A DNA stretch of 64,000 bases, from assembly GCA_029961685.1 (NCBI GenBank), contig JARWKL010000004.1, forward strand, positions 26,107,610 to 26,171,609, given 5' to 3'. Positions 36,026 through 47,420 of the stretch are shown here, piece after piece. Position numbers and translations under genes: made by a program. The stretch's first letter is position 1, and each line of letters begins with the position of its first letter. The stretch comes from Aristolochia californica (Eukaryota > Streptophyta > Magnoliopsida > Piperales > Aristolochiaceae). A model generated the notes under the pieces. It was not told the origin of the DNA. It worked only from the letters and a program-made list of their open reading frames with translations, and searched no databases.

Positions 36026-36700
36026 CAATTGAAGTTATCTACAGACAGATATATATATTTGAATGAGCGAAGGTCAGATTGCAAAAAGTTTCGAGGAGTA
36101 GCAGCAATCTTCAAATTCCGAGGTATTTTTTGCTATCAAGAACTAGACTTTATAAAGAAAAATATATATAAAAAAATATCTGTAAGTCTATTCATTTACG
36201 TATTCAACCAATTTTTTTATCTGAGCTACAAAGAGAAATCGATATTTGAAGCAGCAAAGGTTAGATTGAAAAAGAGCTTCGAGCGGCAATAGAAAGCCTC
36301 AACTTCCAAGGTATTTTATGCTATCAAGAAAGAGACTTTATATAGATAATTATATATGAAAATAAATATACGTAAGTATATTTTCTTACCTATTCAACCA
36401 ATTCTCGGTATGATTTTTGTATAAGGAGATATTGATCTTGGAAGAGATAGTGGTCATTCTAGAAAAGCAGGAGAAACTGTACTTTGATCGGCCAGTTGAC
36501 AGAGACTGAAATATATCAGATTATTTATCTTCTGATAATTATATTTTATGAATTAATTGTACTTGGATGAAAGGTATATAAGTCTACTTTTAGAAGGAGA
36601 AAATTTCATGTCAATCTGATCTATATTTAAAGAAATATTCGCATTGGAAGAATCAAAGGTCATGTTGGTATTCTGTTGTAATGAAAAATCCAAATCTATG
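36026..36700 (+). repeat. Four diverged about 190-bp modules inside family N
   Basis: A recurring core of the form GAAG or GAAT, a short spacer, then AAGGTCA-like text is seen at 36061 (GAATGAGCGAAGGTCAG), 36248 (GAAGCAGCAAAGGTTAG), 36441 (GAAGAGATAGTGGTCAT) and 36647 (GAAGAATCAAAGGTCAT), spacings 187, 193 and 206 bp. Modules 1 and 2 also share AGGTATTTT, GCTATCAAGAA and ATTCAACCAATT. The same order exists in all copies of the family. This is an old tandem duplication that replaces coding sequence. Confidence 0.7.
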
Positions 36701-36907
36701 CCAATTGTTTTGTGACACTTTTTGAGTTGATATATCAGAAAAATATCTCACTTCTACCTGGTTTGAGGGCTTATTTATATATCTCTGTTATTTGGGCTTA
36801 TTGCTACATCTATGATATTTGGTTCAAGCTGGAATCACTGCCATTACCTCCTAGCTTGAGGGGGAGAAGTACAAGAAGTACAAGAAAGAGGTATTTTATT
36901 CCATATA

Positions 36908-37255
36908 TTGTGGATGACTTTATGTGATCAATATATTCAAGAAAATGGGAGCACAAAAGATGAAGCTTCTGCATCTAAGAAAAAATATTTATATCGGATT
37001 ATGATTATTTCATGGGTCCTTCTACAAGGTTTATTATTTTGGTTCATGTTGTATGTGTTGGAAGATGGTCGTGTTATATTCACCTGCAACTATTATATCT
37101 CTTTGGGGACATTATTATTGAAGAAGAGGTGGCCTCATATCATCATTATTTTACCCCGTAAAAAATATCAAAATTATTTGTGGTTTGGAGTCCATGATAG
37201 AGGAACTTCATTCCCATCAAAAAGATCAAAATTATTTGTCATTGGGAGTCCATGA
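36908..37255 (+). other. Recurrent small reading frame in family N (copy 2)
   Basis: 115 codons because the frame runs on into the 58-bp minisatellite. The first 75 correspond to the frames at 21388 and 45519 (SKKKYLYRIMIISWVLLQG segment shared). It has one hydrophobic segment. No family is recognised and coding is doubtful. Confidence 0.25.
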
Positions 37256-37440
37256 TGTAGGAACGTCATCCTCGTCAAAAATATCAAAATTATTTGTGGT
37301 TGGGAGTCCATGACGGAGGAACTTCATCTCCGTAAAAAATATCAAAATTATTTGTGGTTGGAAGTCCATGATGGAGGAACTTCATCTTGTCAAAAATTTC
37401 AAAATTATTTGTGGTTGGAAGTCAATGACGGAGGAACTTA
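37169..37440 (+). repeat. 58-bp minisatellite, five units, in family N copy 2
   Basis: Units start with CAAAATTATTTG at 37169, 37227, 37285, 37343 and 37400, each continuing with a GGAGTCCATGACGGAGGAAC-like segment. The 58-bp period is not a multiple of three, so it is not a protein repeat. The copy at 43970 has four units; the copies at 20141 and 50700 have instead a different repeat of about 70 bp at this place. Confidence 0.88.
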
Positions 37441-37464
37441 TTATTGCATCTATGTTATCCCGCG

Positions 37465-37478
37465 CCCCCCCCCCCCCC
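37465..37478 (+). repeat. Poly-C run in family N copy 2
   Basis: 14 consecutive C following CCGCG. In the copy at 43970 the same place reads ATACCCCCCTGAATTGG with six C, so the run is expanded here. Confidence 0.85.
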
Positions 37479-37640
37479 TTTCCCTCGAATTGGCTAGCTG
37501 TGTCTCAAGGAAGAGAGCACCAGCGTGAGCGGAAGTGTTGGAAGATTGGAAGACTGCCATTTTATACAAAAAGATCGTATCCATCATTTGCAACAAGCTG
37601 GGAGTTCTTGATGTTCTCTCACCCTCAGCTTGAATGGGAG

Positions 37641-38074
37641 TGTTGGAAGATAGGGCGCAAGACCACACGACCAAGAAAGGCCCACGTATCTAAGAGTATT
37701 ATAAGATGGGCCAAATGACCAAAGAAGGCCAACAAGATGGGCCCAAGCCCATAAGAAGTAGGAACCACAATGATTACCATGAGCTGGCATCCTTTTCACA
37801 TTAGTTGGAAGATTAAGAAGGACTCAAGAAAGTCTCTTTATCTAATTGCCACGCCCTACAAGAGTTTTGGTTTGAGTTAGGTTTGTCTTTTAACTATATT
37901 GAGTTATTTAATTATGCTAGGACTTGTCTTTAAGTGTTAGAGTTTGGGTATAATTGGGAGAAAGGTAGTTTTATTGTAATTGGACTCTACTACCTTCCTC
38001 TATTATAAATAGAGGTTCATGTACTTTGATTATAATAAGTCAATGAAGTTTTTCTCTTTTCCATAAATTCAACA
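37641..38074 (+). repeat. Family N copy 2, 3' LTR
   Basis: 434 bp, starting TGTTGGAAGATAGGGCGC and ending ATAAATTCAACA. TATA box TATAAATA at 38004-38011. Preceded by CAGCTTGAATGGGAG, a mutated polypurine tract. Confidence 0.9.
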
Positions 38075-41007
38075 TTGCCTTACAACAAAATTTTCCTAGA
38101 AAGATTTTTCAGCTTGACAAGTGTTTCCAGAAAACATGCGGCAATAATGCCCCCTGGAGATGCATTTTTACTAGAAATACGTTTTCAAAGTTTCCTAAAA
38201 AGGCACAAGGCCTTAATGATGTAAAAAGTTATTTTTTTATGAAAAAATTGCCTTACACCAAAATTTTGCAGGTAAGAATTTTCAAAAGTGATTCCTAGAA
38301 ACATGAGGCACTAATGGTCCCTGGACACGTATTTTAACTAGAAATAATTTTCCAATGTTTATTGAAAAAAGGCATTAACATGGCCTTATAGTAGTAAAAT
38401 GTAATTTTTTTCAGCAAAAAATGCCTTATCACAAAATTTTCATGGTAAGAATTTTTTAGCTTGAAAAGTGTTTCATGGAAATATGAGGCAATCACGGTCC
38501 ATGGAGATTTATTTTTAGAAAAAATACATTTTGATCATTTATTTAAAAAATGCACTAAAAATTCCTTGTAGTTGCATAAATTAATTTGTTTCAGCAAAAA
38601 ATGCTTAACCAAATATGATCCCTGGAGAGAATTTTCAGGTTGAAAAGTGTTTCCAAAAAATATCAGGTACTAATGGTCCTTGCAAACATATTTTTACTAC
38701 AAATACTTTTTCAACGTTTCTTGAGAAAAAAATCACTAACAAAACCATATAGTTATAGAAAGTAATTTATTTTAGCAAAGTTTTCCTAGAAAGAATTTTC
38801 TTCCAGAAAAGTATTTTTTTGGAAACATGAGTAACTTATGGTCCATGGAGACGTATTTTTACTAAAAATAGTTTGCCAGCGTTTCCTGAAAAAAATGCAC
38901 TAATAGGTCATTTAGTTTTAGAAAATAATTTGTTTCAACAAAGTTTTTCATGTAAGAATTTTCGGCTTGAAAAGTGTTTCCAGGAAACATGAGGCACTAA
39001 TGGTGTTTGGAGACGTATTTTTACTAAAAATATATTTCCAGCATGTCCAAAAAAATTCCCTAATAAGGCCTTATAGTTGTAGAAAGTAATTTGTTTTATA
39101 AAAAAATATCCTTACCACAAAATTTCCCTGGTAATAATTTTCAGCATGAAATTTTTTTCTAGGAAACATGAGGCAGTAATGGTCCCAACGATCGTATTTT
39201 TACTTGACATACCTTTCCAACGTTTCCTTAAAAATGCATTAACATGGCCTTATAATTGTAGAAAGTAAATTGTTTTAGCAAAAATTGCTTTACCACAATA
39301 GTTTACTGGTAAGAATTTTTAGCAAGAAAAGTTTTTTCCAGGAAACATGAGGCACTAATGGTCCCTCACAACATATTTATACTAAAAATACTTTTCAAAT
39401 ATTTCTTCAAAAAAATGCACTAATAAGGCCATATCGTTGTAGAAAGTAATTTGTTTTAGCAAAAATTGACTTTCCTCAAAATTTTCCTGATAACAATTTT
39501 CCATTTCAAAAGTGTTTCTTGGAAACATAAGGCACTAATTGTGCTTGGAGACGTATTTTTACTAGAAATACTTTTCTAATGTCTCCTCAATAAAGGCACA
39601 AACAAGACCTTAGAGTTGTAGAAAGTAATTTGTTTCAGCAAAAATTGCCTTACAACAAAATTTTCCAGGTAAGAATTTTACTCTTGAATAGTTTTTCCCA
39701 GAAACATGAGGCACTAATGGACCATGGAGCCATATTTTTACAAGAAATAAATTTCCAAAGTTTCCTAGAAAAAGGCAATAACAAGGCCTTAATGATGTAA
39801 AAAGTTATTTGTTTCTGATAAAATTTCCTTACACCAAAATTTTGGTTGTAATAATTTTCAAAGTGAAAAGTGATTATTGGAATCATGAGGCACTAATGGT
39901 CCCTGGATATGTATTTTTACTAGAAATACGTTTTCAATTTTACTGAAAAAAGGCATTAACAAGGCTTTATAGTAGTAAAATGTAATTTTTTCTGCAAAAA
40001 TTGCCTTTTTACAAAATTTTCTTGGTAAGAATTTTCAACTTGAAAAGTGTTTCATAGAAATGTGAGACACTGAAGGTTCATGGAGACATATTTTTTTTAG
40101 AAATACTTTCCAACGGCTCCTAAACAAATACACTAACGAGGCCATATTGTTGCGAGAAGCAATTTTTTTGACAAAAAATGATTTACCAAAAAGGATTCTT
40201 GGAAAGAATTTTCAGGTAGAAAAGTGTTTCCAGAAAACATGAAGCATTGTGAACCTTGGAGACATAATTTTTCTATAAATACTTTTCCAACGTTTCTTTA
40301 AAAAAACTAACAAATCCTTATAGTTATAGAAAATAATTTGTTTTAGCAAAGTTTTCCAAGTAGGAATTTTTCTGCCTAAAATTTTTTTTCCCGAAAACAA
40401 GAGGCACTAATGGTAGATGGAGATGTATTCTTACAAGAAATACTTTCCCAAAGTTTCCTGAAAAATGTACTGACAAGGTCATATAGTTGTAGAAAGTAAT
40501 TTGTTTCAGCAAAAATTTTCTAGTAAAAATTTTCAACTTGAAAAATGTTTCCAGGAAATATGAGGCATGAATGGCCCCTAGAGATGTATTTTTACTTGAA
40601 CAACATTTCCAACTTTTCCAAAAAAATGCACTACCAAGGCCTTATAGTCGTAGAAAGTAATTTGTTTCATAAAAAATATCCTTACCAAAAAAATTCCCAG
40701 GTAAGAATTTTCAACTTGAAAAACGTTTCTAGGAAACATGATGCATTAATGGTCCCAAAGGTCATATTTTTATTCGATTTAATTTTCCAACGTTCCTAAA
40801 TAAATGCACTAACAAGGCCATATAGTTGTAGAAAGTAATTTGTTTCAACAAAATTTTTTTTACCACAATAGTTTTCTGGTAAGAATTTTAAGCTAAAATT
40901 TTTTTTCAAGGAAATATGAGGTCCCTCGAGAGGTATTTTTACTAAAAATAATTTTCGAAAATTTTCTGAAAAAAATGCACTAACAAGGCCTTGTTGTTGA
41001 GGGGGAT
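38075..41007. repeat. Satellite B block 3
   Basis: About 17 monomers continuing the phase of block 2 across the family-N insertion. The distinctive TCCCAA-type monomer is at 39183 and 40753. With the insert removed, the distance from 34961 to 39183 is about 1542 bp, and the next is 1570 bp. Confidence 0.92.
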
Positions 41008-41212
41008 ATAGGATGACATTTATATGCATCAACCACCTGGGTAAGTGGTTAAGGGGGAGTCCATACGTCGACTACAAAAATCTCTTTATGGTCTCAAAGC
41101 ATGCACGAGGTGACCGTTTGGGACCATAACAATATTTTTGTAGTCGACATACGGACTCCCCATCAACCACATACCCAGGTGGTTGCTGCATATATATGTC
41201 CTCCTTTATATC
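41008..41212. repeat. Inverted duplication of copia-2 RT sequence
   Basis: The left arm 41008-41097 is plus-strand RT text (CAACCACCTGGGTAAGTGG, GTCGACTACAAAAA). The right arm 41123-41212 is its inverted match (TTTTTGTAGTCGAC, CCACATACCCAGGTGGTTG). About 14 differences over about 90 bases by eye. The spacer is about 25 bases. The join falls in or near TCAAAG, which both sequences share. Confidence 0.85.
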
Positions 41213-43167
41213 CCATTCAGACCATTTTTTTGCATCAAGTTGATAGACTTGCCAGGAAGAGTTAGCCGCGAGAGATAATAACAAACATACCTAGTTTAAT
41301 TTAGCCACTGGAGATAAGGTTTCTTCATAATCAATGCCATTACATCATGTATAGCCTTTAGCAACAAGGGAATCTTTTAACTGAGCCAAAAACCCATCCG
41401 GATTGTGTTTCACAGTAAATACCTATTTGCAACTGACGAGTTTCTTATATGAATGAAGGGGGACTAAAGCTCACGTCTGATTTTCATAAAGGGCCTACAT
41501 TTCTTCATCCATAGCCGCCTTCCACCGTGGATGTTAGAGAGCCTCATGATAGGACTGTGGTACAGGTACGGAGGAAATAACCAATAGAAATTGACAACAA
41601 ATAGGGGATAAATGATGATGGGACACAAAATTTGTTATAGGTTGAGAAGTAGGCATGGTGCAGCTCTTTCCTAACTGTAATAGGACGAGTATCATATTTT
41701 GGGCCAAAAATAATCGAAGAAAATGGACTAACCTCGGTAGGATCTAACAACTCAGCAGGTGTGGTGTCAGCCAATGTTTCTGGGGGCTAAGTAGTTTCTG
41801 CAACATGGGGCACAACCAATCGAGGAGAACCTGGTACTGAAGATAAACCTGGAGGAACATTATCAGAATAATATAGAGATTCTTAAAAAAAAATGACATC
41901 CCTAGACACAAGTAAACGCTGAAGAGAGGGATTATAGCAAATATAACGCTTTTGTGTGTGAGAGTATCCTAAGAAGATACACTTCACAGATTTGGCATCA
42001 ATTTTACTATGTTTTTCAGAGAAAATATGGACAAAACATTGACAGCCAAAGACTTTCAAGGGCATCGAAAAAGGATCATCATTAGTTAATAATAGAGAGT
42101 AAGGAGATTTTTTACCAAGAATGGAAGAGGGTAACCGGTTTATAAGAAAACATTCGGTAAGAACTGCATGAGGCCAATAAAAGTATGAAACTTGCATGAC
42201 ATATAGTAAACTGCGAGCTACCTCAAGAATATGACGGCTCTTCCGTTCGGCTACACCATTTTTTTGAGGGGTGTAGGCCATTTTCTTGATAAAACGAGTC
42301 AAGATCTTTGGATGTGTCTTCTTTGGCATTATCTGACCGAAGGACTTTAATTTTCTGCCCAAACTGAGTGAGTACCATTGCATCAAAAGATTAAAATATC
42401 AATGGTATTTCAGAATGTTCTTTAAACAAAAATAACCAAGTGGTACGAGTGAAGTCATCAATGAATGTAATAAAATATTTCACTTGAGAAATGTTGGAGA
42501 CACTCAAGGGTCCCCATACATCAGTATGAATTAACGAAAAGGAGAGACACTTTTAATTTTTGGACAAGGTGAGTATGTAGACCTTTGATGTTTACTCATT
42601 TGACATGCTTCACAATGAAGGTCAGACCACGCTTTAGGAAAAATATGATGAAGAGATTGGGCGGACGGATGTCCCAACCGGTTTTGCCATAACCTGGTCT
42701 CAGTGTCACAGGTGGATGCAGTATTTATTTGTGACACATCAAGTTAGTAGAGCCCCACTTGTTCACAGCCTCCACCAATCACTTGCTTCATTGTAAGATC
42801 CTAAAACACACATGAAGTGGGTGAGAAAGTCATAGAGCAATTAAAATGTTTGGTGAGCCGACTAACTGATAAAAGATTCAAAGGGAAAGTAGGAACGAAA
42901 AGGATATCAGTGAGAGAAAGTGATGGTGTAACAGAAATGGATCCGTTCCTTTGAACTTTATTTTGTGAACCTTCAGCAATGGTAACAAACTTATGTCAAA
43001 GACATGGAGAAAGGGAGTATAGTAGATGTTTTTTACCTGTAAGATTCTTGGAGGCTCCTGAGTCAATTATCAAGGATGAAGAGGAGGCAAAAAAACATAC
43101 CTGAAGCGGTGGTGGCAGCGGTTGGTGAAGAAGTACTTGGGATGGACCCCATCATGGTTTTAATTTT
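41123..43167 (-). pseudogene. Copia-2 protease, integrase and partial RT, degenerate
   Basis: Reading leftwards: protease active site DSGAS intact at 43050-43064; pre-integrase zinc region with LWQNRLGHPSAQSLHH and CEACQMSKHQR (42590-42690); a DDF-type integrase core; the region TPQKNGVAERKSRHILEVA (about 42210-42290), which keeps the catalytic glutamate lost in copia-1; the FGCQCFVHI and KCIFLGYSHTQKRY conserved block (41930-42060); a linker; then RT with SSWQVYQLDAKK and PPGYVVDGESVCRLQK (41120-41260). Several stops and frameshifts separate these pieces. The RT stops before the YVDD box because the element is truncated. Non-functional. Confidence 0.9.
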
Positions 43168-43969
43168 CTAGAACAGTTCATAGTCTTCATAAGTAAGTGT
43201 ATTCTTTGCAGTTGTTGTGGTAGATTGCTCTACTTTTGTATCACTCACTAATTCTTGGTTAACCTTATTCTCATTAGCTTTATAACATCTTTCATGAGAG
43301 TGGCCTAATCTACCACATATAGAGCATTCCTTCAGGTGAAAGCATGTTTCTCTAGTGTGGTCATATCCCTTACAATGGGTGCATTCCTTCCCATCTATTT
43401 GGTCAAAACTCGTCCGTCTACCTCTACATCTTCCACCTCTATAAAATTTACCTCTACCTTGGCCTTGGCCTTGGTCAAATGGTGTTCCCCTATGTCCAGA
43501 GTACATAGCGGATGGTATTTCAGTAGTAGAGGGAGAAGCATCTGGAATACGGAAAAATTTAGCACATACATCATCAAAAGTGGGAACTGCGGAAGAGCTA
43601 AGGTGAGTCTTAACAACTTCAAGATGCGGTTTAATGTTAGCAAGGCATATGGAAGTTATCAAGGCCTCTTCTATTTATCTTGGATAGAGATTGGCTGGGC
43701 GAGTTTCTATTCTTAAAGAAATCCTCTAAATCGAGCCAAATATTCATGTATAGTGTCCCCTTGTTTGGTGGTATGCATCTTTTATAAAATATCTTATGGC
43801 CTTTGTAAGTTGTCGGCACTTGAATACAACTTGGCGCATGTATCCAAAATTTTTTTATCCGTCCGTAGGTGAATGACATTATTGGAGATATTTTCTTCCA
43901 TACTGTTGATAAGCCAACTAATAACCAATGTATCCTTCTTTAACCATTTGGTATAGAATATAACATCTT
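43168..43969 (-). pseudogene. Copia-2 gag, C-terminal part, degenerate
   Basis: Continues the gag begun at 46786 beyond the family-N insertion. Pieces: MSSNKDVIFYTKWLKKDTLV (from 43982), a gag helix region around 43700-43900 with a frameshift, then 43168-43662 with a glycine/arginine-rich stretch (GQGQGRGKFYRGGRCRGRR) and two zinc knuckles, CTHCKGYDHTRETC and CSICGRLGHSHERC. Two knuckles in series differ from the single one in copia-1. The first residues of the 43982 frame read through the insertion boundary and are not element protein. Confidence 0.85.
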
Positions 43970-44412
43970 TGTTGGAAGACAAGGCTCAAGCCCACACGAC
44001 CAAGGAAGGCCCACATATCTAAGAGTATTATAATATGGGCCAAATGACCAAAGAAGGCCCGTAAGATGGGCCCAAGCCCATAAGAACTAGGACCCTCAAT
44101 GATTACCATGAGCTGGCATCCTTATCACATCAGTTGGAAGATCAAGAGGGACTCAAGAAAGTATCTTTATCTAATGGTCACGTCCTATAAGAGTTTTAGT
44201 TTGAGTTAGGTTTGTCTTTGATCTATATTGAGTTATTTAATTATGCTAGGACTTATCTTTAAGTGTTAGAGTTTGGGTGTAATTGGGACAAGTGTAATTC
44301 TATTGTAATTGGACTCTACTGCCTTTATCTATTATAAATAGAGGTTTATGAACTCTGATTACAACAAGTTAATGAAGTCAATGAAGTATTTCTCTTTTTC
44401 ATAAATTCAACA
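43970..44412 (+). repeat. Family N copy 3, 5' LTR
   Basis: 443 bp, TGTTGGAAGACAAGGC to ATAAATTCAACA. TATA box TATAAATA at 44333-44340. Confidence 0.92.
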
Positions 44413-44423
44413 TGGTTCAGAGC
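44413..44423 (+). promoter_or_regulatory. Family N copy 3 primer binding site, damaged
   Basis: TGGTTCAGAGC, the usual TGGTATCAGAGC with one A lost from the middle; directly follows the LTR. Confidence 0.85.
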
Positions 44424-45518
44424 AGATTCTGTGAGTTGACGTTGTCAACCCACTGAGCTAATGTGATCCTTTTCTCTAAACCCTAAACCCTAATTCTAGG
44501 TTCATAGTTATATTTTTTTCAGTCCCTACACCCAAATTTTTTTTTTGCATTTTCCACCTCTTTACTGAGATTTACATATGCAAAATATATATTGGCGGAA
44601 AGATATTTGAGTCTTCTTTTGAAATGAAACTATTCTTTCAAATCAGAGTTATTTACAGAGAGATATCAATATTTGAATGACCGAAGATCAAATTGAAAAA
44701 AGGTTTGAGCAACAACAGCAAGCTTCTGCTTCCGTGGTATTTTATGCTATCAAGAACTAGATTTGGATTAATATATATAAAAAAAAATATTTAAGTCTAT
44801 TATTTTACTTATTCAACCAATTTTTTTATCTGAGTTATCTACACAGATAAATTGATATTTGAAGCAGCAAAGGTTTGATTGCAAAAGAGGTTCGAGCAGT
44901 AGCAGAAAGCTTCAACTTCTAAGGTATTTTTTTATATCAAGAAAGAGACTTTATTGGAGAATTATATATCAAAAGAAAGATACGTAAGTCTATTTTCTTA
45001 ACTATTCAACCAATTCTCGTCATGTGTTTTTTTTAAGGAGATATTGATCTTGGAAGAGTCAATGCTAATTCTGTAAAAAAAGGAGAAACAATACTTACTT
45101 CGGCAAGATGATAGAGACCGAAATCTATCAAATTATTTATCTGCTGATAATTATATTTTATGAAGAGAAGTTATACTTGGATTAAAGATATTTAATTATA
45201 TTTTCATAAGAAGAAAATTTCATGTCAATCTAATCTATATTTAAATAAACATTCTCATTGGAAGAATCAAAGGATATGCTGGTATTCTATTGTATTGAAA
45301 AATCCAAATTTATGCCCATTGTTTTGCGTCACTTTTTAATTTGATTTATTAAGAAAATATCCGACTTCTCCCTAGTTTGAGGGCTTATTTATACATCTCT
45401 ATTTTTTTGGCTTATTGCTACATCTATGATATTTGGTTCAAGTTGGGATCACTGCCATTACCTCCCAGCGTGAGGGGGAGAAGTACAAGAAGTACAAGAA
45501 AAAGGTATTTTATTCCTT

Positions 45519-45746
45519 ATGTTGTGGATGAGTTTATGTGACCAAAATATTCAAGAAAAGGGGAGCACAAAAGATGAAGCTTTTGCATCTAAGAAAAAAT
45601 ATTTATATCGGATTATGATTATTGCATGGGTCCTTCTACAAGGTTTATTATTTTGGCTCATGTTATATGTGTGGAAAGATGGTCGTGTTATATTCAGTTG
45701 TAGTTATTATGTCTCTTTGGGGACATTATTCTTGAAGAAGAGGTGA
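45519..45746 (+). other. Recurrent small reading frame in family N (copy 3)
   Basis: 75 codons, MLWMSLCDQNIQEKG onward, with the same lysine-rich and hydrophobic blocks as at 21388 and 36908. No recognised domain. Coding status doubtful, see copy 1. Confidence 0.25.
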
Positions 45747-45784
45747 CCTCGTATTATCATTTATTTCATCCCCGTCAAAAAGAT

Positions 45785-46000
45785 CAAAATTATTTTTGGT
45801 TAGGGTTCCATGACGAAGGAACTTCATCCCCATCAAAAATATCAAAATTGTTTGTGGTTGGGAGTCTATTACAGAGGAACTTCATCCTAGTCAAAAAATC
45901 AAAATTATTTGTGGTTGGAAGTCCATGATGGAGGAACTTCATCCCCGTGACAATATCAAAATTATTTGTGGTAGGAAGTCCATGATGGAGGAACTTATTA
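45785..46000 (+). repeat. 58-bp minisatellite, four units, in family N copy 3
   Basis: Units begin CAAAATT at 45785, 45843, 45900 and 45957, with the same GGAGTCCAT and GAGGAACTT text as in copy 2, which has five units. Confidence 0.85.
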
Positions 46001-46176
46001 TTGCATCTATGTTATACCCCCCTGAATTGGCTAGTTGGGTCTCAAGGAAGAGAGCACTAGCATGAGGGGGAGTGTTGGAAGATTGGAGGACAGCCATTTT
46101 ATACAAAATGATCCTATACATCATTTTGTTGGAAGCTAGGAGTTCTTGATGTTCTCTAACCCCCATCTTGAGGGAG

Positions 46177-46619
46177 TGTTGGAAGATAGGGCTCAAGCCC
46201 ACATGACCAAGGAAGACCCACATATCTAAGAGTATTATAAGATGGGCCAAACGACCAAAGAAGGCTCACAAGATGGGCCCAAGCCCATAAGAAGTAGGAC
46301 CCATAATGATTACCATGAGCTGGCATACTTATCACATCAGTTGAAAGATCAAGAAGGACTCAAGAAAGTATCTTTATCTAATGGTCACATCCTAGAAGAG
46401 TTTTAGTTTGAGTTAGGTTTGTCTTTGATCTTTATTGAGTTATTTAATTATGCTTGGACTTATCTTTAAGTGTTAGAGTTTGGGTGTAATTGGGACAAGG
46501 GTAGTTTTATTTTAATTGGACTCTACCATTGTCCTCTATTATAAATAGAAGTTCATGTATTCTAATTACAACAAGTTAATGAAGTCAATGAAGTATTTCT
46601 CTTTTCAATAAGTTCAACA
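46177..46619 (+). repeat. Family N copy 3, 3' LTR
   Basis: 443 bp, TGTTGGAAGATAGGGCTC to TAAGTTCAACA, preceded by the purine tract CTTGAGGGAG. Same length as the 5' LTR. Confidence 0.92.
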
Positions 46620-46786
46620 ATCTTCATCAATATGTGGTCCACTGTTGGTGAGATGACCAAGTAGGTCATTTTGGTGATAAGAAACCGACGAACAGATTTG
46701 GACCAGTTCATAAAATTTGATACCCCCCATAAGGGTACAGTGGTGACTATGAGGTCATTCTTGTGACTCATATTATCTTCAGCCAT
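46620..46786 (-). pseudogene. Copia-2 gag, N-terminal part
   Basis: Starts MAEDNMSHKNDLIVTTVP and continues to LWGVSNFMNWSKSVRRFL, the usual copia gag opening in which a short element-specific head is followed by a W..WS.S core. The frame is cut by the family-N insertion and resumes at 43969. Confidence 0.8.
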
Positions 46787-47261
46787 AGTAGTAAAATCAA
46801 GTACAATAGTTTTCCAATCAAGTAATCAAAATATGACCAAGTGGAAGGCTATAACCAACTTCATTAATGGCGATGCTTAGAAAAAAGCTAATCAATTAAT
46901 TTGAATGGATAATTACTCATAAAATGCTCAACATAATCCTTCTTATCTAGGAATCTTGTTCCCATAGATTTATTAAAAAAATCCAATATGAACTGGTCTC
47001 GGTCAAAGTATTATGCAAACTGATAATTTCTTCTAATCGAAGATAATCCAAGATGCATATTTTCTCATAATTTCATAAGATGAAAACATGCATAAGTACA
47101 TCTCTAAATCACCTCTTAATACTGAAAAATATTAGCATAAAGTTAATAATATGAAAAATAAATACTTATCTCATGAGCTTCAATCTTGCTTCATAAGGAG
47201 CCTTCTATGAGCAGTTTTTAATCATATCTTCATAGAGCATAATGGGGATCCTAAATTTGTA
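46787..47261 (-). other. Copia-2 leader between primer site and gag
   Basis: 475 bases without a usable frame between the primer binding site and the gag ATG. AT-rich; nothing else recognised. Confidence 0.7.
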
Positions 47262-47272
47262 GCTGATACCAT
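47262..47272 (-). promoter_or_regulatory. Copia-2 primer binding site
   Basis: TGGTATCAGCT on the minus strand, next to the 5' LTR end; the first nine bases match initiator tRNA-Met type sites. Confidence 0.8.
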
Positions 47273-47382
47273 GTTGAATTTAGGACCCCATGAATAATAC
47301 CTCGAGCAAGGGGAGATAGAAATAAAAATGGAAAAAGAGAAAAGCTCTCGGGTAGAGAGAGAAGAGAAGGAAAATAAGGGAG

Positions 47383-47420
<38 letters not shown>

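Larger units (their letters stand above)
35400..38074 (+). mobile_element. Family N copy 2, complete non-autonomous LTR element
   Basis: 2675 bp, with 5' LTR (35400-35798), perfect primer binding site, non-coding interior, polypurine tract and 3' LTR (37641-38074). Flanks are TTGCT (35395-35399) and TTGCC (38075-38079), fitting a 5-bp duplication with one later change in the satellite B motif AATTGCCTTACC. The interior lacks gag, RT or integrase. It holds four diverged modules of about 190 bp (36020-36700), a short reading frame and five units of a 58-bp minisatellite (37169-37440). It is the most complete plus-strand copy together with the one at 43970. Confidence 0.92.
43970..46619 (+). mobile_element. 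Family N copy 3, complete, inside copia-2 gag
   Basis: 2650 bp with 443-bp LTRs at both ends and a perfect 5-bp duplication ATCTT (43965-43969, 46620-46624). Primer site, four internal modules, short frame and 58-bp minisatellite (four units from about 45785) are in the same order as in copy 2. No enzyme genes. It is younger than the copia-2 copy it interrupts. This copy gives the cleanest boundaries of the family. Confidence 0.94.

Noticed and set aside
43336..43716. A 126-codon plus-strand frame
   Set aside because: It is antisense to the copia-2 gag with its two zinc knuckles, which is the real coding strand.
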